A stretch of DNA of 25,089 bases from Acidocella sp. (GCA_029077775.1 JAQNCU010000006.1:1-25089), one strand, 5' to 3'. Shown: positions 16,921-25,089, counted from the stretch's first letter. A program made the numbers and translations. Notes: generated from the sequence alone by a model not told the origin.

Positions 16921-18750
16921 CTATTGCACCAACACCACGTGGCTAGCACCCTGGCAGCTTAGCTGCGCGGTGCCGTCACCGCTTGATTGTGGGCCGACAT
17001 AATTGCCATCCTGTGTAGTGTATGAGCTTTGATCGGCTTCATAATTATAACCATCATATACGGCACCACCCATATCGTTCCAGAAAAACGTAAAATAATT
17101 ACTGCCATAGCTCTCGCAGCTTGCCGCGGCAAAGGCGGCACCGGGCGTGGTGGCCGGGTTGAAGCAAGACCCGTCATATTGCGGGGTTGCAGGCAATCCA
17201 GGGCTGCCCGAGGCCGCAATGAACAGGCTGCAATTATCATTGACACCGGTTGGGTAGGTCGAGGTCTGGTACGTGACGTTCACGTAGGTCTGGCCGTTCA
17301 CCACAGATGTCGGTGGGCATTTCGTCGGCGTGACGGTGTTATAGTTAAAGGTTGGCGTGCCTAGAATATTGCCGTCATTAGCCCCCGTATCGTGGCCGTT
17401 GATCACCACCCGGTCATTCTCAACCGAAGGGATCACCTCGTTGTTCGGTGATTGCGCCAAAATCTCACCTTCGCTGGGCGAGAGCGGGGAGGGGTTGGCC
17501 AGATAGGATGAATAATACCAATGTGTGGTCAGCGACCAGGGCAGCAACGGTGTATAAGACGGCGATTTGCCGCTCGGCCCCCCGTTTTGCACGGTCTGAT
17601 AAACCTGGCCGATCGTGTGATAGACCAGATTGTCATAGGGAAAGATACAGCCATTCAACGCGACCGGCGCATAAACCACTGGCGTGGTCAATGATTTTAC
17701 GGAATAGCCATAAACCCCCGGATTGGTGATCGGCGTGGCGCTGTTAACATATTGGTTGCCCCCAGCGATCGATTCAAACGCCACGCCAAGCGGTGTGGTC
17801 GCGGTTATGCCCGGCGGGGTCTGAGGGTTTTGCACAATGCCGCCGATATATTGCACGCCGTTTTCGGCGGTGAAAACGCTGTTCGCGCCGATCTCGTTAT
17901 TGGCATATTCAGTGTTGGCGAGCATCACGTAGTTCACCGTGGTTGTTACGCCACTGGTGGCATTCCCAGCGCCGCATGCAACATTGTCAGGACCGTTGTA
18001 ACATGTGGTTGCATCGGGCAGCGCGCCCGGATTCGTGGAATAATCAGGCTGGCCAGACGCGGGATTCAACAGCAGCGGATACACCCAGACGCTATTGGCG
18101 TATTTGGCCCCGGAGGCGATCGCGGTGTATTTGAATATCTTCGCGAAATTCAAAAACGGGTTGGCCCCGCTCGCGGTCGCTGAAATCGTCTCGCCATCAC
18201 CGAATAAAAACGGCAGCATGTTGGTTACGCGCACCGCGCCGATAACGGTCACGACAAACGCGCAGTTAAACGTTGAGTTCGCCTGCACCGCCTGCGCGCA
18301 AGCCTGATTGGCGCTCACCCCGGGCTCGCCAACGGTATAGGCATATCCCGTCAGCGGGGCGAGAACCGATGGCCCGGTCTCGCCGTTGACACAATATTGC
18401 GGCGTGGTGCCGTCATTGGTTCCGGCGCTGACAATTTTGGCATCGCCGCTCAGTGCCTGCATTGTGTTGCAATAAGTGTGGGTTGCGATGTTGGTTGCCA
18501 GCACCGCAAAACTCGGCGCGTTCTGGGAATAGGCCGCCGCCCCGGACAAAGCCGCATTATCCACCGCACGCTGCAACACGGCCCGCGCCTGCGCCAATTG
18601 CGCCATGTTGATGGCGGCACCAACACAGGCCAGAATTGCGACGAAGGACAATGCGAACATCAGCGACACATTGCCGCGCCGGTTGGCCGGGAACCGCCGC
18701 GCCTGCCAGCGGCACCATTTTCCGCGTGGCATGAGTAATCTCTCTCTCAT
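16921..18750 (-). CDS. TadG-like pilus-assembly / secreted protein
   Basis: 609 residues from the ATG at 18750, chosen because it overlaps the preceding TadE stop as ATGA; an in-frame ATG at 18765 would add five. One N-terminal membrane helix follows a basic stretch (RRGNVSLMFALSFVAILACVG, about 25-44), and the LQRAVDNAALSGAA segment after it matches the TadG N-terminal domain. The long exterior part is rich in Tyr, Asn, Thr, Ser and Gly, very poor in Lys, and contains many Cys, suiting an extracytoplasmic or surface protein in an acidic setting. No von Willebrand MIDAS motif (DxSxS) is seen. Downstream of two TadE-like genes in an overlapping set. Role inferred from family only. Confidence 0.8.
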   Translation of the reverse strand: MRERLLMPRGKWCRWQARRFPANRRGNVSLMFALSFVAILACVGAAINMAQLAQARAVLQRAVDNAALSGAAAYSQNAPSFAVLATNIATHTYCNTMQALSGDAKIVSAGTNDGTTPQYCVNGETGPSVLAPLTGYAYTVGEPGVSANQACAQAVQANSTFNCAFVVTVIGAVRVTNMLPFLFGDGETISATASGANPFLNFAKIFKYTAIASGAKYANSVWVYPLLLNPASGQPDYSTNPGALPDATTCYNGPDNVACGAGNATSGVTTTVNYVMLANTEYANNEIGANSVFTAENGVQYIGGIVQNPQTPPGITATTPLGVAFESIAGGNQYVNSATPITNPGVYGYSVKSLTTPVVYAPVALNGCIFPYDNLVYHTIGQVYQTVQNGGPSGKSPSYTPLLPWSLTTHWYYSSYLANPSPLSPSEGEILAQSPNNEVIPSVENDRVVINGHDTGANDGNILGTPTFNYNTVTPTKCPPTSVVNGQTYVNVTYQTSTYPTGVNDNCSLFIAASGSPGLPATPQYDGSCFNPATTPGAAFAAASCESYGSNYFTFFWNDMGGAVYDGYNYEADQSSYTTQDGNYVGPQSSGDGTAQLSCQGASHVVLVQ

Positions 18751-19520
18751 GGATTTACCGGACATTGGCTACCGAGTGGCGCGGTCAGATAGGTGATGCA
18801 TCTGATCGTGGCATTACCGCGCGGCCGGGCTGCCGCGGTTGCCGTGAAAACGATCGAGGGGCCTAGCAGAAAGGGCAGGATATTCCGGTAAACATAGACA
18901 ACTTCGACATTGATTCCGCTGGCCCCCAGCATCGCCGTGCCGCCACCGCCATAGCCGCTGAAATCCGTGAACGGCGTGCCATCGGTGGTATAGAGCGAGT
19001 TCGGGTCGTTGGAGATATAAAACAAGTTTTCGCCGATATGAGGGTATGACACAGGCTGGCAATTCAGGGTGTCGGTGGTCCAATCCGTCACCGGGTGCGT
19101 GTTGCTGCCACCCACAGCCTCCACCGTGTCTGACCCAACCGCGATATACAGCCCGCCTGGCCCTAAATTGCCGTTCGCCAGGCTTGAATTGCCGGTGTTG
19201 AACGGGATCATGTTCATCGCCGCACCCATGCACATATCCGAGATCGAGCCGGTGAGCGGCACCGGGGGTTGCTGCCCCTGCAATGTTGCCACCGACCCCA
19301 GCACAACCTCAGGCTGGCCCGCGACAAATTCCGCCATTTGCCCGGCCATGATGTTCAGTTTCGCCTGCATCCGCACGACATTTGTCAGCTCGATCGTGCC
19401 GAGCAGCAGCAGTAACATCAACGGCGCGATAACGGCGAATTCCACCGCCGCCGCACTTGTTCGATCGCGCAGAACCCGCCTCAGGTTCCGTCCCAATTGC
19501 GCCCCGTCTTGCCATTTCAA
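18747..19520 (-). CDS. TadE-like pseudopilin (second gene of set)
   Basis: 257 residues. It starts with TTG at 19520, overlapping the stop of the upstream gene (TTGA); no in-frame ATG precedes the membrane segment. The N-terminus reads basic then SAAAVEFAVIAPLMLLLLLG (about 22-41), the TadE type hydrophobic segment with the conserved Glu27. The external part has Gly-, Asn- and Thr-rich stretches. TadE-family minor pseudopilins are processed by prepilin peptidase and sit in the Tad pilus or related secretion machines. Identification relies on the N-terminal motif; the rest is not recognised. Confidence 0.82.
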   Translation of the reverse strand: MKWQDGAQLGRNLRRVLRDRTSAAAVEFAVIAPLMLLLLLGTIELTNVVRMQAKLNIMAGQMAEFVAGQPEVVLGSVATLQGQQPPVPLTGSISDMCMGAAMNMIPFNTGNSSLANGNLGPGGLYIAVGSDTVEAVGGSNTHPVTDWTTDTLNCQPVSYPHIGENLFYISNDPNSLYTTDGTPFTDFSGYGGGGTAMLGASGINVEVVYVYRNILPFLLGPSIVFTATAAARPRGNATIRCITYLTAPLGSQCPVNP

Positions 19521-20098
19521 AACGGTTCGCCGCGGATGGTGGTGGTGGCGATGATGCTGCTCGTTCCCGTGAGCGTGATGAGCCTGGAGACGAACGGCAA
19601 CGTGAACGGCAGCGGATAGGCAACCTGGATCAGATAATCCAGGTTATCGACATACCCGTCCCCGGTGCCATTGCTATAAAAATTGTCGTTTAACACCCCG
19701 TTGGCGGGCAGGGTTGCCGGGCTGAGCGACGAGAACCCGGCGCTCGACGTTGCGGCCTGCACGTCATAGCTGATCGTGGTTGCGCAATTCGTGGCCAGCG
19801 TGCCGAATTCCTGGCAGACGGCGCTGATGAAATTTGCATGCGCCTTGGCCGCCGGGTCTGACGCCGATAAGGTGTCGATCTGTAATGACCGTGCCGCCGC
19901 CCGCACGGAATCATCGAGGTCGAGTTGGTAAAACCCGTCCAGCCCGGCACCCAATATGGCGAGCAGAAACATCGTGAACGGAACCGCCACGAGGGCGAAT
20001 TCCACAGTTGCCATGCCGCGCCGTGCCACCACGCACCGAAGCACATTCCGGCTGAGCCCAGCCGGGTGGAGCGGTCGCCGCCGCGTCATTGAGCTCAT
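19517..20098 (-). CDS. TadE-like pseudopilin (first gene of set)
   Basis: 193 residues from the ATG at 20098; TTG at 20119 is the longest alternative. After a basic leader comes RRGMATVEFALVAVPFTMFL (about 27-46), a textbook TadE N-terminal segment with Glu33 at the +5-like position of a prepilin. The rest is short, Ala/Ser/Thr-rich and extracytoplasmic in type. It heads the three-gene set TadE-TadE-TadG, joined by 4-base overlaps. An AT-rich promoter region with an exact palindrome lies upstream. Confidence 0.85.
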   Translation of the reverse strand: MSSMTRRRPLHPAGLSRNVLRCVVARRGMATVEFALVAVPFTMFLLAILGAGLDGFYQLDLDDSVRAAARSLQIDTLSASDPAAKAHANFISAVCQEFGTLATNCATTISYDVQAATSSAGFSSLSPATLPANGVLNDNFYSNGTGDGYVDNLDYLIQVAYPLPFTLPFVSRLITLTGTSSIIATTTIRGEPF

Positions 20099-20137
20099 CA
20101 CGCCATACGAATCCAGCAAGAAGTACTGGATTATTAA

Positions 20138-20173
20138 ATTATATACATATATTTCGCAATCGTTTCGATTGCG
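20138..20173 (-). promoter_or_regulatory. Promoter and palindromic operator of the TadE/TadG set
   Basis: A perfect TATAAT lies at 20143-20138 on the minus strand, 39 bases from the first TadE ATG. A 19-bp palindrome, CGCAATCG-TTT-CGATTGCG (20155-20173), covers the place where the -35 would be, and no good -35 is visible. This layout suits a regulated promoter, either activated or repressed at the palindrome. As RNA the palindrome could instead be the terminator of the upstream nitronate monooxygenase gene, but no T run follows it. Confidence 0.5.
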
Positions 20174-20211
20174 CCGAACGCTCAGTTAATATTACAAATT
20201 CCTGGCAGGGT

Positions 20212-21165
20212 TCAGCCCAAAAGCCGCCCGCGAGCCTGCGCGTATTCCGTCGCGAGGCGCGCCACCAGCGCCCTGACAGGCACCACCTGCTTCACCGCAC
20301 CGATGCCCTGGCCGGAGCCCCAGATGTCTTTCCACGCCTTCGTCGCCCCCTCGTGGAAATTCATGGTCGATACATCGCCATCGGGCAGATGGTCAGGGTC
20401 CAGCCCGGCGGCGGCCACGCTGGGGCGCAGATAATTGCCGTGTACGCCAGTAAACAGGTTGGAATACACAATATCCTGCGCGGTCCCGTCCACGATCGCC
20501 TGTTTATAGGCCGCCGCCGCGTTGGCCTCCTCGGTGGCGATGAACGCCGAGCCGATATAGCCCAGATCCGCCCCCATCGCCTGCGCCGCCAATACCGCCG
20601 CGCCGGTGGCTATGGACCCTGAGAGCACCAGCAGCCCCGCGAACCATTCGCGGATTTCCTGGATCAACGCGAAGGGTGAAATGGTCCCCGCATGGCCGCC
20701 CGCACCGGCCGCCACGGCGATCAGGCCATCGGCCCCTTTTTCGATGGCCTTTTTGGCAAAAGCGTTGGTAATGACGTCGTGCAGCACAATCCCGCCATAG
20801 GAATGCACGGCCTCGTTCACATCCACCCGTGCGCCGAGCGAGGTGATCACGATAGGCACTTTATATTTCACGCATAATTCCAGGTCATGCGGCAATCGTT
20901 CATTCGAGCGATGGACGATCTGGTTGACCGCAAAGGGCGCTGCCTTGCGGTCCGGGTGTTTGACATCCCAGGCGGCCAGCTCCCCGGTGATGCGCTTCAG
21001 CCATTCCTCCAGCATCGGGGCGGGCCTCGCGTTCAGGGATGGAAACGAGCCCACCACGCCCGAGATGCATTGCGCGATCACCAGATCAGGGTTCGAGATG
21101 ATAAATAAAGGCGAAGCGATGACCGGCACGGCCAGCCGGTTTTGCAGAATATCTGGCAGTCTCAT
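20212..21165 (-). CDS. Nitronate monooxygenase family protein
   Basis: 317 residues of the 2-nitropropane dioxygenase/NMO class: FMN-dependent TIM-barrel enzymes that oxidise alkyl nitronates such as propionate 3-nitronate. The catalytic loop AAGAGGHAG with His158 is intact, and the FMN phosphate loop is GSIATGAAVLAAQAMGADLG (183-202) plus IGSAF. Family members also include enoyl-ACP reductases, so the substrate is not certain. The ATG at 21165 follows AGGGG with six bases spacing. It is 27 bases downstream of mbfA on the same strand and probably co-transcribed. Confidence 0.93.
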   Translation of the reverse strand: MRLPDILQNRLAVPVIASPLFIISNPDLVIAQCISGVVGSFPSLNARPAPMLEEWLKRITGELAAWDVKHPDRKAAPFAVNQIVHRSNERLPHDLELCVKYKVPIVITSLGARVDVNEAVHSYGGIVLHDVITNAFAKKAIEKGADGLIAVAAGAGGHAGTISPFALIQEIREWFAGLLVLSGSIATGAAVLAAQAMGADLGYIGSAFIATEEANAAAAYKQAIVDGTAQDIVYSNLFTGVHGNYLRPSVAAAGLDPDHLPDGDVSTMNFHEGATKAWKDIWGSGQGIGAVKQVVPVRALVARLATEYAQARGRLLG

Positions 21166-21192
21166 TTTTTGCCCCTGGCGGTTCCCTATACG

Positions 21193-22146
21193 TTACCCAT
21201 TACCGATTAACACACCGGTGGCAAACACCAGCGCCCCACCCAGGGCCACCTGCAATGTGGCGCGAAGGGGGGAGGTGTCCATAAACCGCCAGCGCACCCA
21301 TGAGATCACGGCGAGTTCCACCACCACCACGCTGAACGCCACAGCCAAAGCCAGATGCAACCCGGGGATCAAAAACGGCAAAGTATGCCCAATTCCGCCG
21401 ATGGTGGTCATCAAGCCCGTGATAACACCGCGATAAATCGGCGTGCCCCGCCCGGTCAGGCTGCCATCATCGGACAGAGCCTCCGCGAACCCCATGGAAA
21501 TGCCCGCCCCGATTGACGCCGCCAACCCGACGATGAAGGCGGCATGGGGGTGGCCCGTGGAAAACGCCGCGGCAAAAATCGGCGCCAGGGTGGAGACCGA
21601 GCCATCCATCAGCCCCACCAGGCCGGGCTGGATGTATTTCAACATGAAAGCGCGCTCAGCCGTGGCGTCCTCGGCCTTGCGGTCTTTGGCGCTGATATTG
21701 GCTGAAAGTGCATCCGCCCGGTGTTCATGCCCGGCCTCGGCCTCGGCCAGATCGCCCAGCAATTTACGCACGGAAACATCGGTCGCGCGTGATGCCGCCA
21801 GCCGATAGAAACGCTGCGTCTCGGTCTCCATGCTCTCGGCCAGCTTGCGCACATCGTCGATGCTGGGCTTCGGTAATTGCCAGACCGGCTTGCGGGTTAA
21901 AAACCCCCGCACATCCTGGCGGCGGATCAGTGGAATATGGTCGCCGAATTTCGCCCGGTACAAATCGAGCAAAAGCCGCCTGTGGTCGCTCTCCTCCGCC
22001 GCCATTTCGGTGAACACTCTGGCCGAGGCCGGAAAATCCTCGCGCAGCCGTTCAGCGATGTCGTTATAGATGCGGCCATCCTCCTCCTCCGCTCCGATGG
22101 CCAGCGCCAGAACCTCGCGTTCATCGAGCTGTGAAAAATCCCTCAT
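21193..22146 (-). CDS. mbfA: Ferritin-like/VIT1 membrane protein (MbfA-type)
   Basis: 317 residues. The N-terminal half (about 1-165) is a rubrerythrin/ferritin-like four-helix domain with candidate diiron ligands (E20, E51-x3-H55, E107/E109, E135-x4-H140). The C-terminal half (about 170-317) is a VIT1/CCC1-like transporter with YIQPGLVGLMDGSVSTLAP and SIGAGISMGFAEALSDD plus several membrane helices. In Bradyrhizobium and Agrobacterium, MbfA exports iron and protects from iron and peroxide stress under Irr control. The same role here is inferred. Starts at the ATG at 22146; a GATAATGATA half-site lies upstream. Confidence 0.9.
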   Translation of the reverse strand: MRDFSQLDEREVLALAIGAEEEDGRIYNDIAERLREDFPASARVFTEMAAEESDHRRLLLDLYRAKFGDHIPLIRRQDVRGFLTRKPVWQLPKPSIDDVRKLAESMETETQRFYRLAASRATDVSVRKLLGDLAEAEAGHEHRADALSANISAKDRKAEDATAERAFMLKYIQPGLVGLMDGSVSTLAPIFAAAFSTGHPHAAFIVGLAASIGAGISMGFAEALSDDGSLTGRGTPIYRGVITGLMTTIGGIGHTLPFLIPGLHLALAVAFSVVVVELAVISWVRWRFMDTSPLRATLQVALGGALVFATGVLIGNG

Positions 22147-22203
22147 TGTTTTGTCTCGCTTTCCTGCCCGATGTGGCCGCGATGTCCGGTTTGGTCAAGG
22201 ATT

Positions 22204-22245
22204 TTATATGAATTGAGACTGCGTATCATTATCATAAATATCTGA
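22204..22245 (-). promoter_or_regulatory. Fur-box-like half-site upstream of mbfA
   Basis: In the 187-base gap between mbfA and the sulfotransferase gene, minus-strand GATAATGATA (22233-22224) matches the first ten bases of the classical Fur box. The other half (CGCAGTCTC) is weak, so it is half a site. A T/A-rich CATATAAAAT lies just downstream and could be a -10. The rest of the gap shows no gene. Confidence 0.35.
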
Positions 22246-22333
22246 TCATATTGGTTTTTCGCGGCCGCACGATGCGCGTTGCCCCAAGCTCTATTCTCGT
22301 TCATATATCGGCAATGTTATCGATTTTGGAACA

Positions 22334-24142
22334 ATGACGATACCGGATCAAACGCCCTGCCCGTGCGGCAGCCAGTTGCGCCGCATCCGCTGCTGCCAGG
22401 TCGATGCGCGCTCGCTGCCCGGCGAGGCCGCTTTGGCCCTGCTGGAGACGCCAGCACAGGAGGCAGTAAACCTGTTCAACGCCAAGGATACCGACGAGGC
22501 TGAAACCCTAGCCCTCAACCTGCTGGACCTCGCCCCCAATCTGCGGCCAGCGTTGCGCGTGCTATTCGAGATCCGTAAATCCCAGGGGTTGAACGACACC
22601 GCCGCCATATTGGCCACTCGCCTCGCCGCCTTGCCCGGCCCCGCCGCGCTGCGTGCCGCCGCCAACACGCTCTGCGCACAGTTTCTCGTCACCCAGGGGC
22701 GGCACCAGGCAGCCCGCGCCGCCGCCGCCGCCGCCCTCATCGCTGCGCCGAATGATGCCTCCATACAACATCTGATGGGCGTTGTTTTGACCGAATCCGG
22801 GCAGTTCGCCGCCGGGGAACAGCATTATCGCCGCGCGCAGATATTGGCTGGCGCGTCGGATGGCCTGGTGCTTGCCAATACCGCATGGAACCTCAAACGC
22901 CAGGGCCGGTTGAACGAGGCCGCCACGCTGTATGAAACCGCGCTGGCGCTGCGCCCTGATAACAGCCGCGCCGCCGGCGGCCAGGCACAAGTGGTTTTTG
23001 CGCAGGGCGATCATCAACGCGCGATATCCCTGCTCGATGCCGCCATTACGCGCTGGCCTGATGACCGCACGCTGATCGTGCTGCGCGCCATGGCGGATTT
23101 GGCCACCAACCCGCGCGCGGTGCTGGACAGGCTGGGTGACCCAAATCAACCACGGTCATCAATCGAGCTTTGCCTGCGCGGACAGGCGCTGGACAGGCTG
23201 GATGACCCAGCCGCCGCCTATGCCTGTTTTGCCCAGGCCAAGACCCAGCAACAGGCCCGCACGGGGGCTTATGTACCAGTAGAAATTCAAGAAAAATCAG
23301 TTATTTATAGGCGTTTTTTCATATCTGATCGAATCCTCCCGCTGCGCCCCCTTGCCCCGCCGTCCGGGCCCATGCCGGTGTTTCTGCTCGGCTTTCCACG
23401 GTCGGGCACCAGTTTGCTGGCGCAATTGCTCGCGCATATCCCAGGCATTGTTGAAGGCAACGACCAGCCTGCCATCGCCAATCTCGCTGCCGGGCTGGCT
23501 GGATACCCGGAATGTCTGAACGAGATTTTGTTGGCGGACAGCGCCATCCGCCCCGCTGCCATGGCGGCGCAATATCTCGCGGGACGATGCGCGACGGCAC
23601 TGGCTCAGCCGGGCTTCATCATCGACAGGGCCGTTGGCAATGCCTGGCATCTGGGCCTGATCAAGCTGCTTTTCCCCGAGGCGCCGATCATCCATGTCCT
23701 GCGCCATCCGCTGGATATCGTTCTGGCCAATTTCGCGCAGGACCACCCTTTGGAGGCAAATTGCGGCGTCTCGCTGGCTGCCATCGCGCGGCATTACGCG
23801 CTGACCATGGACATGATCCGGCATTATCGCGGCCAGCTTGCCCTGCGGTATCTGCCTGTCCGCTACGAGGATCTCATCGCCACCCCAAATGCGGTGCTCG
23901 GTCGGGTATTGGGCTTTATCGGGGCCGATACCGCCGCCTGCCCGCCCGATGCTGTGCTGCGCGCCAATGCCCACCCGCTGCCGGACCCGGTGCCAGCGCA
24001 TATGGCGGTGCGCGCCCCCATCCACGCCCACGCCGCTGGACGGCATCGCCGCTATGCCGAGGCCATTCCCGGCCTGTTCGCGGACATCGAGGATATCGTT
24101 GGCCCCTGGATAGAATCCCAGAGCTATCAGGCGGCGGCGTGA
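22334..24142 (+). CDS. SEC-C motif, TPR and sulfotransferase domain protein
   Basis: 602 residues in three parts. Residues 9-21 are a SEC-C zinc motif (CPCGS, six residues, CC). Residues about 35-340 are TPR-like helical repeats (GQFAAGEQHYRRAQ, GRLNEAATLYETALALRPDN). The C-terminal sulfotransferase has the 5'-PAPS loop GFPRSGTSLL at 353-362 and the 3'-phosphate motif HVLRHPLDIVLANF near 454. Such TPR-sulfotransferases are thought to sulfate proteins or glycans, with acceptor unknown. The ATG at 22334 gives the SEC-C motif directly. Its stop overlaps the next gene (GTGA). A 22-bp near-identical duplication (23122-23143 and 23188-23209) and an AT-rich patch (about 23275-23330) lie around the TPR-sulfotransferase junction. 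Confidence 0.9.
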   Translation: MTIPDQTPCPCGSQLRRIRCCQVDARSLPGEAALALLETPAQEAVNLFNAKDTDEAETLALNLLDLAPNLRPALRVLFEIRKSQGLNDTAAILATRLAALPGPAALRAAANTLCAQFLVTQGRHQAARAAAAAALIAAPNDASIQHLMGVVLTESGQFAAGEQHYRRAQILAGASDGLVLANTAWNLKRQGRLNEAATLYETALALRPDNSRAAGGQAQVVFAQGDHQRAISLLDAAITRWPDDRTLIVLRAMADLATNPRAVLDRLGDPNQPRSSIELCLRGQALDRLDDPAAAYACFAQAKTQQQARTGAYVPVEIQEKSVIYRRFFISDRILPLRPLAPPSGPMPVFLLGFPRSGTSLLAQLLAHIPGIVEGNDQPAIANLAAGLAGYPECLNEILLADSAIRPAAMAAQYLAGRCATALAQPGFIIDRAVGNAWHLGLIKLLFPEAPIIHVLRHPLDIVLANFAQDHPLEANCGVSLAAIARHYALTMDMIRHYRGQLALRYLPVRYEDLIATPNAVLGRVLGFIGADTAACPPDAVLRANAHPLPDPVPAHMAVRAPIHAHAAGRHRRYAEAIPGLFADIEDIVGPWIESQSYQAAA

Positions 24143-25089
24143 CCCTGCCGCTTGTCATGCCGGTGGCGCAGGCGCTCAAACGGCTCTCACGGCTGGAGCA
24201 ATCCGGCCAGCTTGCGGACGCCGACAGGCTTGCCGACCAGATGCTGGCCGCCATGCCGACGCATCCGCATATCCTGCATCTCGCGGGCATCATCGCGCAT
24301 CGCAACGGCCGCCACGCCCAGGCCATCGCGCGGATGGAGCAGGCCGAGGCGCTGTCGCCGGACACACCGCTCTACCCGCGTAATATGTGCGAGATCTATC
24401 GCAGCGCCGGGCGGCTGGATGACGCGCTGCGCGCAGGGCATCGCGCCGTGGAACTCTCCCCCACCGACAGCCGCGCTTTGTTCAACCTCGCTTTGATCCA
24501 TTACGAGCGTCTGGAGCTAGACGAGTCCATCGCCGCCGCCGACCGCGCCATCGCCGCCGATGCCAGCTTTGCCGAGGCGCATTTTGAGCGGGCGGAGGCG
24601 CTGCTGCTGAAGGGCCGCATGGCCGAAGGCTGGGAGAGTTATGAATGGCGCTTCCAGCTTAAACAGGCTGAGGGGATGCTGCCCAAAACCGATAAGCCGC
24701 AATGGGATGGCGCCCCGCTGCCGCCCGGGCGGCTGTTGATCATCGGCGATCAGGGTTTTGGCGATTGCATCCAGTTTGGCCGCCTCATCCCCTGGGCAGC
24801 TTTGCTCTGCCCGCGCCCTATCATCGCCTGTAGTGGAGAGCTGCAACCCTTGTTGCGCCAGATCCCCGGCATCGGGCGGGTCTGTTCGCGCTGGGAGGAT
24901 ACCGGGCCCTATGACGCCTATATCCCGCTCTCCGGCTTGCCGCGTCTGGCGGGCATCAATGCCCACACCATCCCGCCGGATGGCTACCTCACCCCTGACC
25001 CGGCGCTGGTTACCCGCTGGGGCAATGCCCTGGAGCGCCTGATCCCCGCGGGCCTGCGCCGCGTTGCTTTGGTTTGGGCGGGGCGGCCC
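24139..25089 (+). CDS. TPR protein with glycosyltransferase-like domain, partial
   Basis: An open frame of 317 codons with no stop to the window end. It begins at a GTG overlapping the sulfotransferase stop (GTGA); an ATG at 24157 is the alternative. The first roughly 170 residues are TPR-like (GRLDDALRAGHRAVELSPTD, then ESIAAADRAIAADASFAEAH). From about residue 195 the pattern GRLLIIGDQGFGDCIQFGRL and ALVWAGRP fits TPR proteins with a C-terminal GT9/GT41-like glycosyltransferase domain, as found in glycan or protein modification loci. The end is missing, so this is a family-level call. Translational coupling suggests that sulfotransferase and glycosyltransferase act on a shared target. Confidence 0.85.
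   Translation, partial: MTLPLVMPVAQALKRLSRLEQSGQLADADRLADQMLAAMPTHPHILHLAGIIAHRNGRHAQAIARMEQAEALSPDTPLYPRNMCEIYRSAGRLDDALRAGHRAVELSPTDSRALFNLALIHYERLELDESIAAADRAIAADASFAEAHFERAEALLLKGRMAEGWESYEWRFQLKQAEGMLPKTDKPQWDGAPLPPGRLLIIGDQGFGDCIQFGRLIPWAALLCPRPIIACSGELQPLLRQIPGIGRVCSRWEDTGPYDAYIPLSGLPRLAGINAHTIPPDGYLTPDPALVTRWGNALERLIPAGLRRVALVWAGRP

Noticed and set aside
22261..22333. Promoter for the sulfotransferase gene (TTGCCC, 17 bases, CATATA)
   Set aside because: The -10 match is only three of six bases; not strong enough to report as a feature.

Overview
The window is a GC-rich, gene-dense bacterial chromosome segment. It most likely comes from an alphaproteobacterium of the Rhodospirillales/Acetobacteraceae type. 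This is inferred from the gene order (carA diverging from yqeY-dnaG-rpoD; carB followed by greA; an NDUFAF5-like methyltransferase divergent from comF-grxC-DUF1178), from the GreA N-terminus, and from an MbfA-type ferritin/VIT1 protein. The genus cannot be fixed by reading alone.

Layout. 1-5974 (minus strand): the start of greA, a strong terminator, carB, a AAA/STAND-like ATPase, then carA. CarA carries an extra N-terminal helix-turn-helix. The ATPase gene sits between carA and carB behind an AT-rich leader and is two bases from the carB start. 6059-10354 (plus): yqeY, dnaG and rpoD, an alphaproteobacterial version of the macromolecular synthesis operon. 10412-12828 (plus): an overlapping chain of GNAT acetyltransferase, RluA-family pseudouridine synthase, DUF3553 protein and moaA. 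12831-13544 (minus): a TetR regulator with a palindrome in its own upstream region. 13681-16903: radC (plus), a methyltransferase (minus), then comF, grxC and DUF1178 (plus). A three-copy 24-bp tandem repeat lies at the radC/methyltransferase junction. 16921-20098 (minus): two TadE-like pseudopilins and one TadG-like protein with overlapping ends, without other Tad secretion genes in the window. 20212-22146 (minus): mbfA and nitronate monooxygenase. 22334-25089 (plus): a SEC-C/TPR/sulfotransferase protein and an overlapping TPR/glycosyltransferase-like gene that runs off the window.

Most of the window is housekeeping: pyrimidine/arginine precursor synthesis, replication priming, the primary sigma factor, molybdopterin synthesis, RNA modification and thiol redox. 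The parts most worth a second look are the HTH-CarA fusion, the ATPase inside the car locus, the isolated TadE/TadE/TadG cassette with a palindrome-marked promoter, several near-perfect intergenic palindromes (before carA, before the ATPase, before moaA, before tetR, before tadE), and the 24-bp terminator-like repeats. No tRNA, rRNA, CRISPR array, insertion sequence or prophage was recognised.
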